A stretch of 64,000 nucleotides of DNA from Trichosporon coremiiforme (lineage: Eukaryota > Basidiomycota > Tremellomycetes > Trichosporonales > Trichosporonaceae), in contig BCJJ01000013.1 of the NCBI GenBank assembly GCA_039545355.1, positions 1,393,439-1,457,438 on the forward strand, written 5' to 3'. How positions within the stretch are numbered: position 1 is the first letter of the stretch; each line of letters starts with the position of its first letter. Below, piece by piece: positions 20,927 to 34,558 of the stretch. The notes below the pieces were generated by a model. That model searched no databases, had not been told where the DNA came from, and saw only the letters and a program-made list of their open reading frames with translations. Position numbers and translations under genes: made by a program.

Positions 20927-23900
20927 CTAGTCATCGTCCTTGAGAGGCACAAACATTTGGGGCGCGTAGCCCGAGGGGTTGTACGAGACCTCGCCGTGGT
21001 GCACAGCGGCGGGCTCGGAGACTTGGGGTGTCTGCCGGGGTCGCACGACGCGGAAGGTGTTGTCGGCCGGGACCATGGGCGTGTTGAGCGACATGGGCGT
21101 GGGCGGCTCGGTCGCCTGTGACTCGGGGCGGGAGCGGGCTTCGCGCGCTTCCGGGCGTGCAGAGAGGAGGAGGGGCTCGGCACTCGTGCGCTGCGGGTGG
21201 CTCGGCCGCTTGTGGTGGACGCGGAACCCGGTACCCGTCGCAGCAGTGCTCGTCGAGGTCGCAGACGCGGGGGTCGCGATACCGGCGAGCTGGGCGGCAT
21301 TCTTGTTGACCTGTGCTGCCTTGCGTGCCGAATTCTCGTCTCGTTCCCGGTCGTCGAGCGTGCGCCGCTTGCGGAAGATGTTCCGCCAACTGCGTGCTGG
21401 CTCTTGCGGCTCAGGCCAGTCGTCATCCACAAAGTCGTCGTCGTCGTCCGAGTCCTCAGCGTTGTTGCGGCCAGACCGTCCGAACCACGAGCGCCGCTTC
21501 TTCCCTCGTCCCGTGTCGGCGGGAATCTCGTTTAAGCTGTTGCGGCGGCCCGGGATCGTGAGCGGTGGCGGGCGGTTGCGCTCGTTCAGTTGCGGGTGGT
21601 AGGCACCCTGCGCTTCGAAGGACGGCGGATAGCTGTCCAGCGGGCGCGGGGAGGTTGACAGCGATCGGAACGTCGGGTGTCCCGGCGACGATGCCTGGCT
21701 GCTGCTTCCGCCCTCGAGGACCTGCGGCGAAGACTGAGTTCGTCCATGTCCTCGCCAGTCGTCTCGCGACGAGACCGACGCTCCCGTGACGTAGATGTCA
21801 GGCGGTGAGGCGCTGCGGAACTGGCGCTCAATCTGCCGAGGCGACATCAACATCTCGCTCTTCTCCTCCGGCGGCGATTGCGGCGGCACGACGTCGTTGT
21901 AGTGTGTCGTCTCGTACGACGTGCGCGGCTTCCAGGCGTCCATGATGCGGCTCTCCATGACGCGACTCTCGTCCGAGGAGTTGACGCTAACGCTACTAGC
22001 ACCCTTGCCTGGGACGGGGAGGTAAGCGCCGCGATGGTCTGAGTCGCTGGCGGGCGTCAAGATCGGGTATCCTTCGCGATCGACACCGCGCGAGTGCCGG
22101 TCGAGGATCATCTGGGTCGTGAGGGAGCCGGCCATGTTGACGTTCTGTTGCAGGGCCTGTGAGTCCTGCTTGCGGCGGCGGCGCTCGGCGGCCTTTCCTC
22201 CGCGGTCGCCGTTGAACATGTCCAAGTCCATGATGGCGGCAAAGATACCGCCGTCGATCGGGTGCTTCGACTCGTCGAACGGCGCGCGTCCGAACAGACG
22301 TATGAGACCTTCTGTGATCTTCGTGATGAGCATGAGGGCGAAGAAAACGAACACGATCGCCTGGATCAGGAGGACGATGTAAGCTAACCACTCGCGTGAG
22401 ACTTCATCGAGGTGCACGGCGTGAGAGCACATGATGGCGAGAACGACCGAGGCAATACGCGCAATCGAGATCAGCGTGATCGGGGCACCCATGCTGGCCC
22501 CTTGAGCCCAGGGCGACCAGAACGTCGTGGCGAGGAAGGTGCAGAGCTCCACGACCACGATGACAATAGCCTGAGCCAGGCCGCTATCCTGGCCAGCACC
22601 GATCGCAATGCCGGACACGAGACTCGCCAGGAGAGGCAAGACGCGGTACATCTGCTTTTCCTGCTCGTACTCGTTGTACACTGTTCCGAGGGACAGTAAC
22701 GTGCGCGCGGCGTCATACAGTTTGCGGGTCGGCGTGCGTGAGATCTTGTACATGATCGCGGCCGGGAGGAGGACGGAGATGAACCCGAACGCGAGTCCGG
22801 CAAACACGCGTGACACGATCGAGGCGTGCGTCAGCGTGAGCTGGTACATCGAGAACGCCGTGATCGGGAAGTGGAACGAGAACAGCAGCCGGAGCAGGTT
22901 GCCGTACAGCGCCGCGAAATGGAAAGCGCCAGCCTCTCCCCTGAGTGAGAATCGGGTCCGGATACGATGCCACTTGGACGGGGCGCTGAGCTTCTTAACG
23001 GGGATCGCGCGTGGCTGGGCCTGGGCCTGTGAGTGATAGGCTTCGGGCAGATTCAGATTCGCGTAGTCTGTTGATTGCGATCGCCGGCTGTCGAGCCACT
23101 CCTTGCTGCTAGCGGAAGTCGCGGCGGTGCTCTGGAGACTGTTCCGGTACAGAGCACGGGCAGCCTGGTCCGCCTTGTTGCTCTTGCCGAAGAACTCGGT
23201 AAGCAAGTGAGCGAGCCACAGGAACAGATGCACGACGATGATTCCGGCGCCGAGGCAGAGGAACAGCGACAGGCAGGTGCCGAACAGATCCTGCGGGTAG
23301 AGTCCGATAACGCGCGCGAAAGATTCCATGCCATCCTTTGTTCCCTTCAGATCCAGAACGTGGTCGGGAGCAGAGTCGTTCAGATAAAGCGGGTACTTGG
23401 GATCGTTGATCTGCGCCGCGAGCGCCGGGGCGGCCGTAAAGTTGTTGGGCGGGTAGACGCTCTGGAAGCTGTTCGCGACGAGGGTTGTGTCTGCAATGTC
23501 AGTTAGAGAGAGGGATTCTTAACTCACTCCATACGAGGTCCGCCCAGGCGCTCTTGCCGACGATGGGGTAGAAGAACTTGGGCCAGTGCACGGCGAGCAT
23601 GCCGAGCATCGTGACGAACTGAATGTGGTAGATGATGTCGCGGAGTCCGGGCGTCACGAAGCGGATTAGCGCGGCACTAACACTGAAGCGCTCGCCGCTA
23701 AGTCCGCTGATAAGCATGGTCGCCCACTTGATCATGGCGGTCTCACGCCTTCCGGTGCCAGCGCGGTCGACACCAATGACCCAGCCGGCGGCGAAACGGG
23801 CCGCCCAGGTGACGACGAAGAAGCCAATGGCGAGCGCCGCGGGGAACCAGAGGAAGAGGCGGTACGGCCACGATTCGGCCTCGTACGGCGTGACGCGGAC

Positions 23901-24560
23901 GGTGTAGCAGCCGAGCGTCTGCGTGAGGGGGAAGTCGCGGGTGTCGACGATGCGGATGCGGGTTGAGAGCGTCGTCAACGCATGCACGTTGTAGAGCGGG
24001 ACGGTGACGTTGAGGCCGAACGGTCCGGCGTCGATCGGGCAGTACGTTGCCGCATTCTCGAGCGGATACGGCTTCGGCAGCTTGCCTGGCCACATGGAGG
24101 CGCACGCCCATGACGCTGTCGTCCACTGCTTGACGCCGGCTTCGTAGGTCTCGACGAACAAGGTAGCTATGCATTAGTTTGGCACACTAGAGACCAAGTG
24201 TGAGTGGTGTGGATTGTACTACCGCTCTAGCGAGGGAATGTTCACACAGCTCCTTTTCCGCGGGTGGAACTCACCGACACGATTGTTGGACTCGTTGTAT
24301 CCGTTCAGCTTGGAACCCAGGGTTCCGACGACGTCGAGGCGGAGTGTGTCATGGTCATCGGCGAGATTGCGGGACACCGTGTCCTTGGAGGGGACAATCT
24401 CTGCGTAGACTTGCTCAGCCTTGAGCTGCTCGATCTCGGGGGCGACCGGCGAGTAGTGCTTGAGACAGCTTGACCACTCGGCGACATAAATTGAAGCGTA
24501 AGCGAGCTGGATTTGCGTGACCGCCGCGGCCAAGAGGCCTACGAAGAGGGTCGCCCGCAT
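20927..24560 (-). CDS. TRP-like ion channel / Pkd2-Flc family membrane protein
   Basis: Three exons (24560-24275, 24166-23528, 23490-20927) give 1,162 residues. The protein opens with a signal peptide (MRATLFVGLLAAAVTQIQLA), then an ML-like lumenal domain with paired cysteines (SSCLKHY, SWACAS, TYCPID, GCYTVRV), then about nine hydrophobic segments. The family includes fission-yeast Pkd2 and the yeast Flc proteins, placed at the plasma membrane or ER and linked to Ca2+ handling and cell-wall integrity. A cytosolic loop between the first and later membrane segments is Ser/Gln-rich. The C-terminal 400 or so residues are disordered and rich in Ser, Pro and Arg, with an acidic DSDDDDDFVDDDW patch, probably regulatory. 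The start is preferred over an upstream in-frame Met at 24698 because it places the signal peptide at the N terminus. Confidence 0.88.
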
Positions 24561-26723
24561 GCTCCCTGATGCGCGTTGCGAGCTGAGCGAGCTGGCCCGA
24601 CGCCGGAAGGTGCACCGGTGATGGTGGGGAGGAAAATCACAGAAATCGTTTTCGAACGGAGTGACGAAGCGGGACGAGTGGGGTTCCGGGCGCTGCACTT
24701 TTGGCTGGGTTGAGGTGGGATCGAGGTTATATTACTTTTTCAGTGAGGGAGTCAATCGAACAGTCGGAAAAAGGCGCTAGTGCAGCCGGTGGTCTTCAGT
24801 CCAGGCGGAGCGGGGGGCGGACAGCGGACAGCGACATGAAGCACGTCTCCGCGAGTGCTTTTGCGCAGCGGGGTGTTGGTTTGCGCCGATGAGAGGTGTG
24901 TGGAAGAGAGTGTGGAGGGACGGTTGCAACAGGATTCGGTCGTCGTTGTGTCATGCATGCAGGAGGCAGGGTGGGAGGCAGGCTAGCAATCGGTCGGTGC
25001 GCAGGTGCGGGGGTCGCTGTAAGCTGGGCTGAGTGCGGCGAGCCCCTTAGGCTTAGAACCTAGAGACGTATGTACGCCTGCATGCCTGACCGCAGGAGAC
25101 GCAGGATCGCGCAGGACCGAGCGACGAGCGACAATCGCCAGGGACCGCACAGCATCGAATGCCAGGATTGTCAGATTGCCAGGATTGCAGGAGCGAGGAC
25201 GACGCCAGAACGCCAGCTACGCCAGCAGGCATGCAGGCAGTGCTCGACTTGGCACGGGGGAGCGGCTGGCTGCGCTGTGGTTGGACGGCTACTTGTGCAT
25301 GCCTCCAGGACGGCGCACAGAGAATGGAAACGCACGACACTCTACGGTCGCGGGAAGGGGCAGTTTCCCTTCGTTCTGGTGCGTCAGTGTGATACGTGGG
25401 AAAGGGGTAGACAAGGGACGAGCAAGGAGAGCAAGAGAGCAGGGCTGCAGGGCGAGCAATGTCCGCCCGGTGAGGGGCCAGTCATACCAGCTCGACGACA
25501 AGCTCCAAGCCAGCAAAGGGATTGCTCTAGGGCTCGTTGAAATGCCGAGAGAGAGGAGCGACGTTGCGTCACTATCTAGGGTCCAGGACCTGGAGTGCAC
25601 GTTTCAATCCTCGGCCCTGGCAGCCCTCAGCCCAAGCCACTGCGTTCATACCCTCGCATGCTCACCCCGGCTGGCCATCTGGTACTAGATGGTCAAGTCT
25701 TGGTACGTCTTGGTGGTGTCACACTCTGCATCCACTTCCGCTGGATCCGCCGTCCGATCCGCACCCGCACGGGGGCATCGTTGCATGCATGAGACAGATG
25801 TAAACAAACAGCCAGCTTCCAAACAGACCAGCAACCAGCGGCCTGTCGTACTCCTCGGAACCGGACCTTGAGGAAGGCGACGGAGCCAGCGATGCGGCGG
25901 TGCTATTATAGTCCCAAATGTTGCAGGTGCAAAGGAGTCATACCTCGTCAACTTCAACCCTATATCCTGACGAGAGCAGAGGGAAGCGGGCTACCGACAC
26001 CGACTCCCAGATAACTCCCAGCTTCCCCGCATCACAACGATCCAGCGCTCTGGTATGGCCGCTGCTGTCGGGATACTCGGGGTCCTAGGGGTCGTCAAGT
26101 CACGAGCTCACGAGCGCTTTCGGGCTTGTGAGTGGTGCAGGGGTGCGGTGGTGCAACTCGAGGACACTTTTAGATTGCAACCCTGCACGTCCACCGTGCC
26201 TTGGGCATCTCTAGGATTCACTAGGAACCGTGCACCCACACTACTGGTTATCCTCCTGCGGTTTGGGCCTGGGCACCTGGGGGGTGTGGTGTGAGCGTCA
26301 ATTCAGTAATTCAACGCCATGTCGCCCAGTTAATCAGCCCCGTATAGCATGCAGCCCTTACTGCTCGTCTCCACAGCTTACGGGAACGATTGGAGAGACT
26401 CCATTAGGTAGCATTCATCCCACTCTGCGACTCCCACCCATTGAGCCGACTGAGCCATCCATTCTGACTCAGAGATTGCGACGACGGCCTCCGAAACGCA
26501 CATGACCATAGTTGCAACGCAAGGAGAAAGGAGTAAGCTCAACCTCCCAGGCTTTGCTTTGACTTGCATTGAGCCTCTTGAGCCTGGTTCAGCCTCGTCG
26601 AAGCATGCGTCGGTCGAGACAATGACAGATCGCCGGCGGCAGAGGCAGATGCCCAGACAATATGCGTGCGATACATGCTCCTATCATATATGATCTACCC
26701 GATCTCAGCCATCAGATCAGCTC
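24561..26723. other. Gene-free region of about 2.2 kb
   Basis: This lies upstream of the channel gene and downstream of NUP2. It should contain the channel promoter and the NUP2 3' untranslated region. Open frames reach about 170 codons but are Arg/Cys/Ser-rich, overlap on both strands and lack family resemblance. I see no tRNA. Confidence 0.45.
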
Positions 26724-29092
26724 TCAGCACTTGGCGGCCTCGTCCGTCAGCGTCTTGGCCAGCTCCTCGGCGACGTCCTTCGTCTTGACCTTGAGCAGGT
26801 ACGGCTTCATGTTGCCGTCGTTGTCGAAGCCGGGGAACTTGATGTTGTTGCCCTCGACCGTCGGCTTGAACGCCTTGTGAAGCATCATGTTCTGAAATCT
26901 GTCAGCTTTCCACACGCGAAAGAGTAGCTTTCGAACTCACGAGAACAACAGTGCCGCTTCCGTCGGCACGCATAAGAAGACGGCGCTTGTCCGTCTTCGT
27001 GTTGTGCTTCAGCTTGAACTGGCCCAGGCCGACGACGGTGTACTTTCCGTCCTCGAGCTTGTGCAGCTTGCCGCGCTGCTCCTTCACTGTCTCCTCGTCT
27101 TCCTCGCCTGCCCCGCTCGCCTCGGCCAGGTTCTTAGACGGCTCGGCGTCCTGCGCCTCACCCTCGGCAGGGGCCGGTGTTGTTGAAGTAGAGGTAGCAA
27201 GGGCGGGAGTCGAAGTCGCTGGCGTCGTGGACGAAGACGCAGGCGCTCCGAAGGAGAAGCCAGACGAAGAAGGGGCGGACGAGCCGAAGGAGAACGGCTT
27301 GGCGGCTGCGGCAGCAGGCTGGGCCGAGGTTGTTCCGAACGAGAAGGCGGATTTTGACGCTCCAGCGTCGCCCGAGGGAGTGGAAGTGCTGCCGAAGGAG
27401 AACGAGGGCGCAGACTTGCCAGCCTCATCCGGCTTCGACGGGGAGGCGCCGAACGAGAAGGACGGCTTCGACGAGGATTCTCCCTCCTTCTCCTTCGTGG
27501 GCGAGCTGGAGGCTCCGAAGCTGAACGACGGCGAAGACGATGAGGGAGCACCGAAGCTGAACCCTTTCGACGCGGGCGCAGCGCTCGGCGATCCCTTCGC
27601 TCCGCCGAAGGAGAGCTGCGGCGTTGTGCCGTCCGGTCCGAACTTGCCGAGCTTGGCTGGCGGCTCGGTGGACGACGAGGTAAACTTCTTGCTCTCGGGC
27701 GTCGTCGCAGCCAGCGGTTCAGAGGGAGCAAAGGAGAAGAGCCCGCCAGACGCAGGCTTCGAGCCGAACGAGAACTTCGGCGTCTCCTCCTTCTTCTCCT
27801 CCTTGTCGTCCTTCGTTCCCTCCATCTTGTCATCCTCAGCAAGCACGTCCGCCACGATCTTGTTCACGGCATCTGAAGACTTCTTCGGCGTAGCCGCCGG
27901 AGCAGAAGCTGCAGGCGTAGACACCTGAGGGGCGGAAAAGGAGGGAGGCTTAGCAGCTGTCGTTGTGGGCGCAGCCAGGGCACCACCGTTCGACTTGGTA
28001 GCGGCAGGGACGGGTTCCGGCTTCCATCCAGCCTTCTTCTCCGCATCCTGGAGGTACTTCTCGTACTGCGACAGTAGGTCCGGCACCACCGTCGTCAGAT
28101 CCAGGAACTCGTTCGTGTTGAGAGAGTTGGACAAGAACGACAGGAACGACGCATTCAGGCCACGGAGCGAAGTGTAGTAGGACACCTCACGCGAGTCAGG
28201 AGGCTTCTGCTGGGAGGGCCCAGAGCCCGAAGTAGCACGCGCGATGGGTGCCGCCGGAACAGCGGGGGCCGGTCCCTTGGACGCCGGTACCCGCTGGGGC
28301 GCCGCCGGTGTCGATCTCTGCCCTCCGAAGGAGAATCCACCGAAGGGCTTCGGGGGAGCAGACGAGGCACCGGAAGACGAAGACTCAGCTGCCAGAGCAG
28401 CAGCAGCGGAAGCAGCAGGGGTTGAGGAGGACGCAGTCGAGGACTCGCCGTTCTTTTGACCGAACGAGAACCCGCCGAACGCAGGCTCCGGCGCCGCGGG
28501 CGCGGGCGCAGCCACCAGAGTCTCCTTCGCAGGATCGGTCGCCTTCGATCCAAAGGAGAATCCGCCGAAAGGAGCCGCCGGCGCAGGGGTCGAAGATGCG
28601 GACGGCTGAGCATCAGTCGAAGCAGGCTTGCCGAAGGAGAACCCGCCAAAGGGCGATGAGGACGCCGGAGCGGCAGTTCCAGCAGCGCCGGCAGATGAGC
28701 TGGCCCCGAAAGCACCAAAGGCGGGCGTCGCTGATGATGTGCCGAAGGCAAAGCCTCCTGAAGAGCCAGCTGCCGGAGGGGCAGGAGCTGGGGCAGCCTG
28801 AATTGTTAGAATCCATCACCTGCCACAACAATGAATGAGTATCCGACACTTACAGCTGCCAATCCCTTCCGTTTCGGCATGCCGCGAATCCTGCCTTGTC
28901 AACACCGATCCGCCTGCTGTATCCTGTATCCTGATAATACTCACTTACGTCCCTCTACGGGGGCGAGTGCCGCTGTGCGAACACCGGGCTGAAGTTAGCA
29001 CATGAATCGTGATGGGACAGACATACATCAACCTCATCGCCGTCCGAGACATCGTCCTTCGTAATCTGGTCGTCGGCTCCGCGCTTTCCCAT
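26724..29092 (-). CDS. NUP2: Nucleoporin NUP2/NUP50, FG-repeat with RanBP1-like domain
   Basis: Five exons (29092-29027, 28988-28949, 28894-28854, 28797-26941, 26891-26724) give 723 residues. Nup2/Nup50 sits at the nuclear basket and helps release cargo from importin-alpha. The N terminus MGKRGADDQITKDD matches the family start (Met-Ala-Lys-Arg in animals and yeast), and GRRIRGMPKRKG matches the basic importin-alpha-binding motif. The centre is Ala/Ser/Pro-rich with about twenty FSFG or FGxF repeats. The C terminus, from roughly residue 590, is a RanBP1-type domain: EQRGKLHKLEDGKYTVVGLG, then RRLLMRADGSG. The 40- and 41-nt exons were placed by splice signals plus this family motif. It shares a 500-bp promoter region with the divergent UBP2. 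Confidence 0.93.
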
Positions 29093-29592
29093 TTTTGCGT
29101 TGATTCGTGTTGGGAGATCGAGTGGGCCCTCGTCGGTGGATGCAGGTGTAGAACAAAGAACGGACAAAGCTTTCCAGTTGTCGTCGCTCAGGCCAAGATG
29201 GAGGCCGGAGATCGAGTGTCGAGGAACCACAGAAATGATGGAGATCACGCCACGTGGGATTGGATCCGCTGGAAATGACCGAATGGACACGGACGCCTGA
29301 AGCTGAGCGGCAATGTGGTGACGACAGTGACGCTGAGCCTGCGACAACTGACAAAGCGGTCGATTCTGTTAGTGCCCAACTACTCCGCATTCACCCCTCT
29401 ATCAGCGACGCGTAACTCGACGTTAACGGACTTGATAAACGGCCGATAGAGCGCTCTCGACCATTCCCTTCTTCACTCCTTCCCTCTAGCTCTGGGAAGC
29501 ATTAGGAGAGTAACAGCGCACGTCACTCCGCCTTCATCCCCGAGCCCGACACTGAGCGACGTCTTTTGATCATCGTTGACTAGCGGCGGACC
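29093..29592. promoter_or_regulatory. Shared promoter region of NUP2 and UBP2
   Basis: 500 bp between divergent start codons, with one CACGTG at 29251-29256. No convincing TATA box. The UBP2-proximal part is CT-rich (ccttcttcactccttccctc), a common fungal promoter or 5' leader feature. Confidence 0.5.
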
Positions 29593-32500
29593 ATGGCTCA
29601 CAACGTGCCAGGCGGGCCAGACCAGCCCATGTCCCCGCCATCAAGAAGGTCATCAACGGTCTCTCCAACCTCTGCGCCGTCCAGGCGTGAGTCGGTGGCG
29701 TCGGTCTCTCAGCAGTCGATCACAAGTTCTCGCCCATCATCATCAGCGTCCCGGCGTCCCCTACCGCCTCTTCCCACAGGTGGCTTGCGCTCCACCAGTC
29801 ACTCGGAAGCACCTAGCAATGCAGTTTCCCCCCCCCTTCCCCCGTACGACCATTCGGCAGCATCGACCTCAACACTGTCGTCGGTCGATAGCGTTCCGAG
29901 CACGATCGTCTCTGGAAACCAATCGCCTGCGCCCACGCTGATCTCGGGCGGTGCAGTTAGCCGCCCTTCAACTTCTGCGACGGGACCGGCTTCCGGCGAT
30001 GCTCTGCCACCCTACGAGTACCGGTCACCGGAGGCGGTCGTGGAGCACTTCGTCGAACCCAGCGACTCGAATCTTCCCCCTGGCGTTCTCGCCGAACACT
30101 TGGGGGAGGACGACAACATTCCACAGTCGGAATGGGATTCCAACTGGGCTTTTGCAGATGTACCGCCGATCAGCAGGAGTGATTCGAAGATGGATATCGA
30201 TCCTAGCTTCTCGGTCGTGCCTCCTGTGCCGGACGTGCCCCGGCGTCCGCAGATCGGCCCCGGTGTTCTCCCCAAACTCTGGTTGGATCAAATCCACCCT
30301 CACAAGCTCTGGCGGCCGCTGATCGACGACTTGCCTCGGCCTAAGGAACCGAAGTCTCCCAGCAGCCCTGCCGCTCCCCTCAACTCCGTTGAGCCCATGT
30401 CAGCTGTCGACGAAGCGGAGCCTGAGATGCCCACCTCTCTCACAGTGGACGACGTTTGGGAGGCTCTTCCCGGAGGAAAGGAGGACCATCAGAACTGGTA
30501 CTTCTGCCCTCAGTGCTGGGGTTGGATCCACGTCCTGGTCGGTAAGGGCGATCTGCCTACTGTGCCTTCTCTGGAAGAGTGGGAAGAAACTGCCTCCTTC
30601 CGAACTCCGGAGGAAAAGGACGCTGCGCGCGCACACAGACAGGAGAGCATGAAAAGGTTTGAGAAGTTGGAGGAGTCCCGATCCACGGCGGAGAAGAATG
30701 CTCACCATCTTCACGCTTTCGAGGGTCTTATTCCAGCGACAAAGGAGCAGCGACTGGAGCGCGTGACGGTCCCCTCCCACCTCGACGCGTTCTCTGCACA
30801 CGATCGAAGCTACGGAGAGTTCCCTATTGCGTTGACTCGCTATGTTCACGACAGCAACCGCAACGCTGTGCTGTACGTCAGCTGCGCATCGGACGTCTGG
30901 GTGTTCGTGGACAAGGGGCCGATCTCCGGTCAAGTACCCATCGGACTCGTGAAGGGGTTCACAGCGGAGAAGAAGGACAACCCGAACGTCGGTGCAACTG
31001 GTGATGACAGCGTAGTCACAGCTTGGAATCTCCTGCTCACGTAAGTCCACCGAGCAGCCCAAACTGACCGCCCCAGGCTTCTTCAAAATCCCCTGTTCCG
31101 CAACCAGCGTGGCTGCTTCAAGCTCGACAGCAAGACTTTCAGCAAACAAATTGGCGCATCTCTTCTGTCGTGAGTCGCCTTCATTCCAACAACACTAATG
31201 GAAACCAGTTCTCACCTTCTCTACCGACTAGGCTTCATCTGCAAACAGAACGAGGATGGGTATCTCGTTGGACCTCTCAATCCTGGCGACGCGCCTGCGG
31301 AGGACGTTCGCCACATGAATCAGTACTTGGCACGAGCCTGGGTCGAGGTCTCACTGGGGCTCATGGACTACCGTATGCGGGCGAGTGAGTGGTAGGAATG
31401 TTTCGATGCTGACACGGAAGCTGAAGAGGGATGGTCTCCGATGGAGTCGAAGCTTTTCGTTCGGGGTCAGACTCTGGGGGAGGTTCTGGAGGGTTTCTTG
31501 CACGTCATTCACATTCCAGAACGTATGTGCGCACATATACGCGTACTGACTGCAGTGTATCCGCCGTATTCTCTCGACAATGAGGCGGCCCTGCATGTTC
31601 TTGGAGTGTCAAGATTCGACACGCCTTCCACCATTGAAGAGGCATACGATCTTCAAGTATCGGACGATCTGGCCAACTGCCCCGTTTATCTCGGTGCTCT
31701 GAATAAATTGTCGCACGTCTTTGTTCCAGGTCGTGAGGTTCTGCAGATCAAGGCTGCCACGGAGAAGTCACTCGATCGCTATACCATCAGTGTGTATGCG
31801 GTACGAAATAGCCACTAACGCCAGGTGACCTGGATTCCGCGTATGAGAAGATCGGGTTGGGGCGAGCAGAGGTTGAGGCGATCGCGGTGCCTCGAGAGGA
31901 CATCCCCATCGATTACATCCTATCCCAACATCGCGAGGCCATGAACAAGGTGTTCGATTCCACATCTCGCTCCGAGCTCAGTCGCGCGCTTCTCCTCATC
32001 GGAAGAGAGCGTAACAACGAGCAGCTCATTGAGCTGGGGCGTTCTGGAGAAGCCTTCATTTCCTTGGATGACGCGTACAAGGAGTTTGGACTCAGCCGGG
32101 ACAGCAACATCGACGACGAGCTCCTGATCCTGTGAGTGCCACAGTGGTCGACAGTTTGGGAAGGAGGACGACTGACGTCAGGCAATATGAGACCTGGATC
32201 CAAGATCGGCCGTCTCGCAGTGATCACTACCGCCGAGCCATCTCTGTGATCGCCACCGCCCCAGGTGAAGAACGACCAGCGCTCCGTGCATATCTCGAGG
32301 GCAAAGACAGTAGGTCGTTAAGGCAGCTATCTCTGACGTCAGTCTCTGAGTTCCAACCACCACCGCGGTTGGATATCCCAGTAGGATTGCGCAATATCGG
32401 TAACACGTGCTATCTCAACTCTGTTCTGCAGCTTCTTTACGCTTTGAAGCCTGTCCGGGATGCTGTCATGACTTTCGCAGACGATGATTCCACACCTGCA

Positions 32501-34500
32501 TCGGACACGTCTAGCGAGACGGAGAACGCGGCGGAGAGGAAAGTCAAGCTGCAAACGTCGAAGCACTGTGAGTATAGTTTCGAATGGCATGATCTGCACT
32601 ATAACCCCGCAGGGCTAGCTCAGAGTATGAGCATCACTCTCTGTTGGAAGCTAACATGCAGTCGTCGTTCTCCTGCGAGAGCTCTTCGACGAGATGTACA
32701 AGACCACCAATGCTGCCGTCACTCCCCGAGAGGAACTGGCGCGACTCGCGATCCTGCCTATCGATCTGGTGTCGGAGAGGAAGGACTCAATCCTGACTCC
32801 TGTAAAGACGAGGGTAACAATCGACTCGCTCCCGACTGTCTTGTCGTCGACCTCATCGCCTGACTCGTCCGGGGCGGCGACTGCGAACGACACCATTCCG
32901 AACACTCCAGTCCTAGCCGAATCGCCGCCTTCCACTACGACCCCGCTGTGGTCGGAGCGTCGAGGATCAGTTTTGGGCAAGCGAGCCAGTGAAGACCGAG
33001 ATTCGGTGTTTGGAAGCTCCGAGGAGCGCACCCGTCGACCGACGGGAGTGTCTGACAACCTGATCGACCTTGACGATTCCGGCCCTCCGACTCCAACGCG
33101 CTCTCAGAGCATCCCGAACGGTGGTCGCGATCGCGAGGACAGTGAGCTCACGGCTCCAGCGGCGGACCTGTCCCAGCTTGATCTCGCGTCGCCGTTGTCC
33201 AAGTCCCAAGGCGTGTCTGACGATACAACCTCTTCCCCGGTCAAGGAGACGCGCGAAGCAGAGGAGCCTGTGCCACCCTCAACCCCCCCTCCCCTTCCTC
33301 CGCGTAGGAAGTCCATGGCCCTTGTCGCTGCTGAGAAGTTTGGTGAGTGCTGAGCACCTATTACACTTGCTGACGTTACAGGCTTGCAGCAGGACGCTGC
33401 GGAGATCCTGATTAACGTCTTGGCTCAGCTGGAGTACGCTCTCGACAAGCCCACGGAGGCTGGCTCCCAGGGAACTAATCTGATCAAAGAGTAAGCAGCA
33501 CGTCGTAAACGTCCACTGACGCTCCAGACTGTTCTCCTCCAAGTTCCAACAGCAAATGCTGCTGCACAATGCCGACGGCACTCCCGACAGGGCTCATCCT
33601 CCTGTTGAGTCCGTGTTCGTACACCCCATCATTGGCGTGGAGGAAGACGACAAGGACCTGTACGACTGCCTCAGCGAATTGTACCTCGGCGGTGCAGAGA
33701 TTGAGTACGACGGAAAGAAGGGCTTCAAGATGGACCTCATCGAGAAACTTCCGCCGGTACTCTACATCCAGATGCGCCGATCACAGTACGATCCGGTCAA
33801 GGGTCGTCAAGTTAAGATCAATACCCATGTGCCGTTTAAGCGATGCTTGGCCATGGATCGTTTCCTGGCAAATGCCGACCCAGCGAAACGTGAGCGATCA
33901 ATCGCCCTTACACGCGAGATCATGAGGATGAGGACCCGTCGCCATGAGCTGAAGAACCACAAACCCCTGTCCATCCCTGAGACTTTCCGCTTCGTCCGTG
34001 ATGCTCTGGCTACGGAGCAAACCGCGAAAGCGCTATCCGAGGACCCGGAGGACGGGGATGTTGACTTGACCTCGGAGGACATCACTCCCGATCTTCTTGA
34101 CGCGCTCGCGAAGGAGGGCGAGGATGCCGACGCTGAGATCGCTGCGCTGGAGGCGGCGATGCCTCGCGCCAAGGAGGAGCTGGAGGCGATCTGGGCCGAC
34201 TGCAACTCGGTCGAGTACGAGCTGGTGTCCGTGTTCATCCATGGAGGAACTGGGACCGGCGGCCACTACTGGACGTACCAGGCAGACTTGCCCAAGGACG
34301 GCAACAAGTTCTTCTACTACTCGGACGACACTGTGAAGGAGGTGCCGTCTGGCGACGTCTTCTGTGACAAATCGGCGCAAGGAGTCAGCCCCGCGCTGCT
34401 GTGCTATGTCAGGAAAGACAAGGATCTGGTCGATACCCTGCATCGAGAACCGACCGCGGAGGGAGAGGAGACAGCTCCCTCGTCGAGCAAAGATAATTAG
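29593..34500 (+). CDS. UBP2: Ubiquitin carboxyl-terminal hydrolase, UBP2 type
   Basis: Ten exons (29593-31040, 31077-31169, 31209-31385, 31421-31522, 31556-31789, 31825-32131, 32182-32566, 32662-33342, 33382-33490, 33528-34500) give 1,502 residues. The Cys box GLRNIGNTCYLNSVLQLLYA places the nucleophile at about Cys863; the His box GGTGTGGHYWTYQ places the general base at about His1425. The long N-terminal region, with a CPQCWGW motif, and the split catalytic domain match yeast Ubp2, which removes Lys63-linked ubiquitin and opposes Rsp5 in endosomal sorting and mitochondrial control. Between the Cys and His boxes lies a disordered Ser/Thr/Pro-rich insert of roughly 200 residues. Both catalytic motifs are intact. 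The gene ends 58 bp from the stop of ESF1, so the two 3' ends probably overlap. Confidence 0.93.
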
Positions 34501-34558
34501 AAACCATACCACCATTGTGAAATAAATGTACATGATAGAGTCCCTACACGCATCTAAT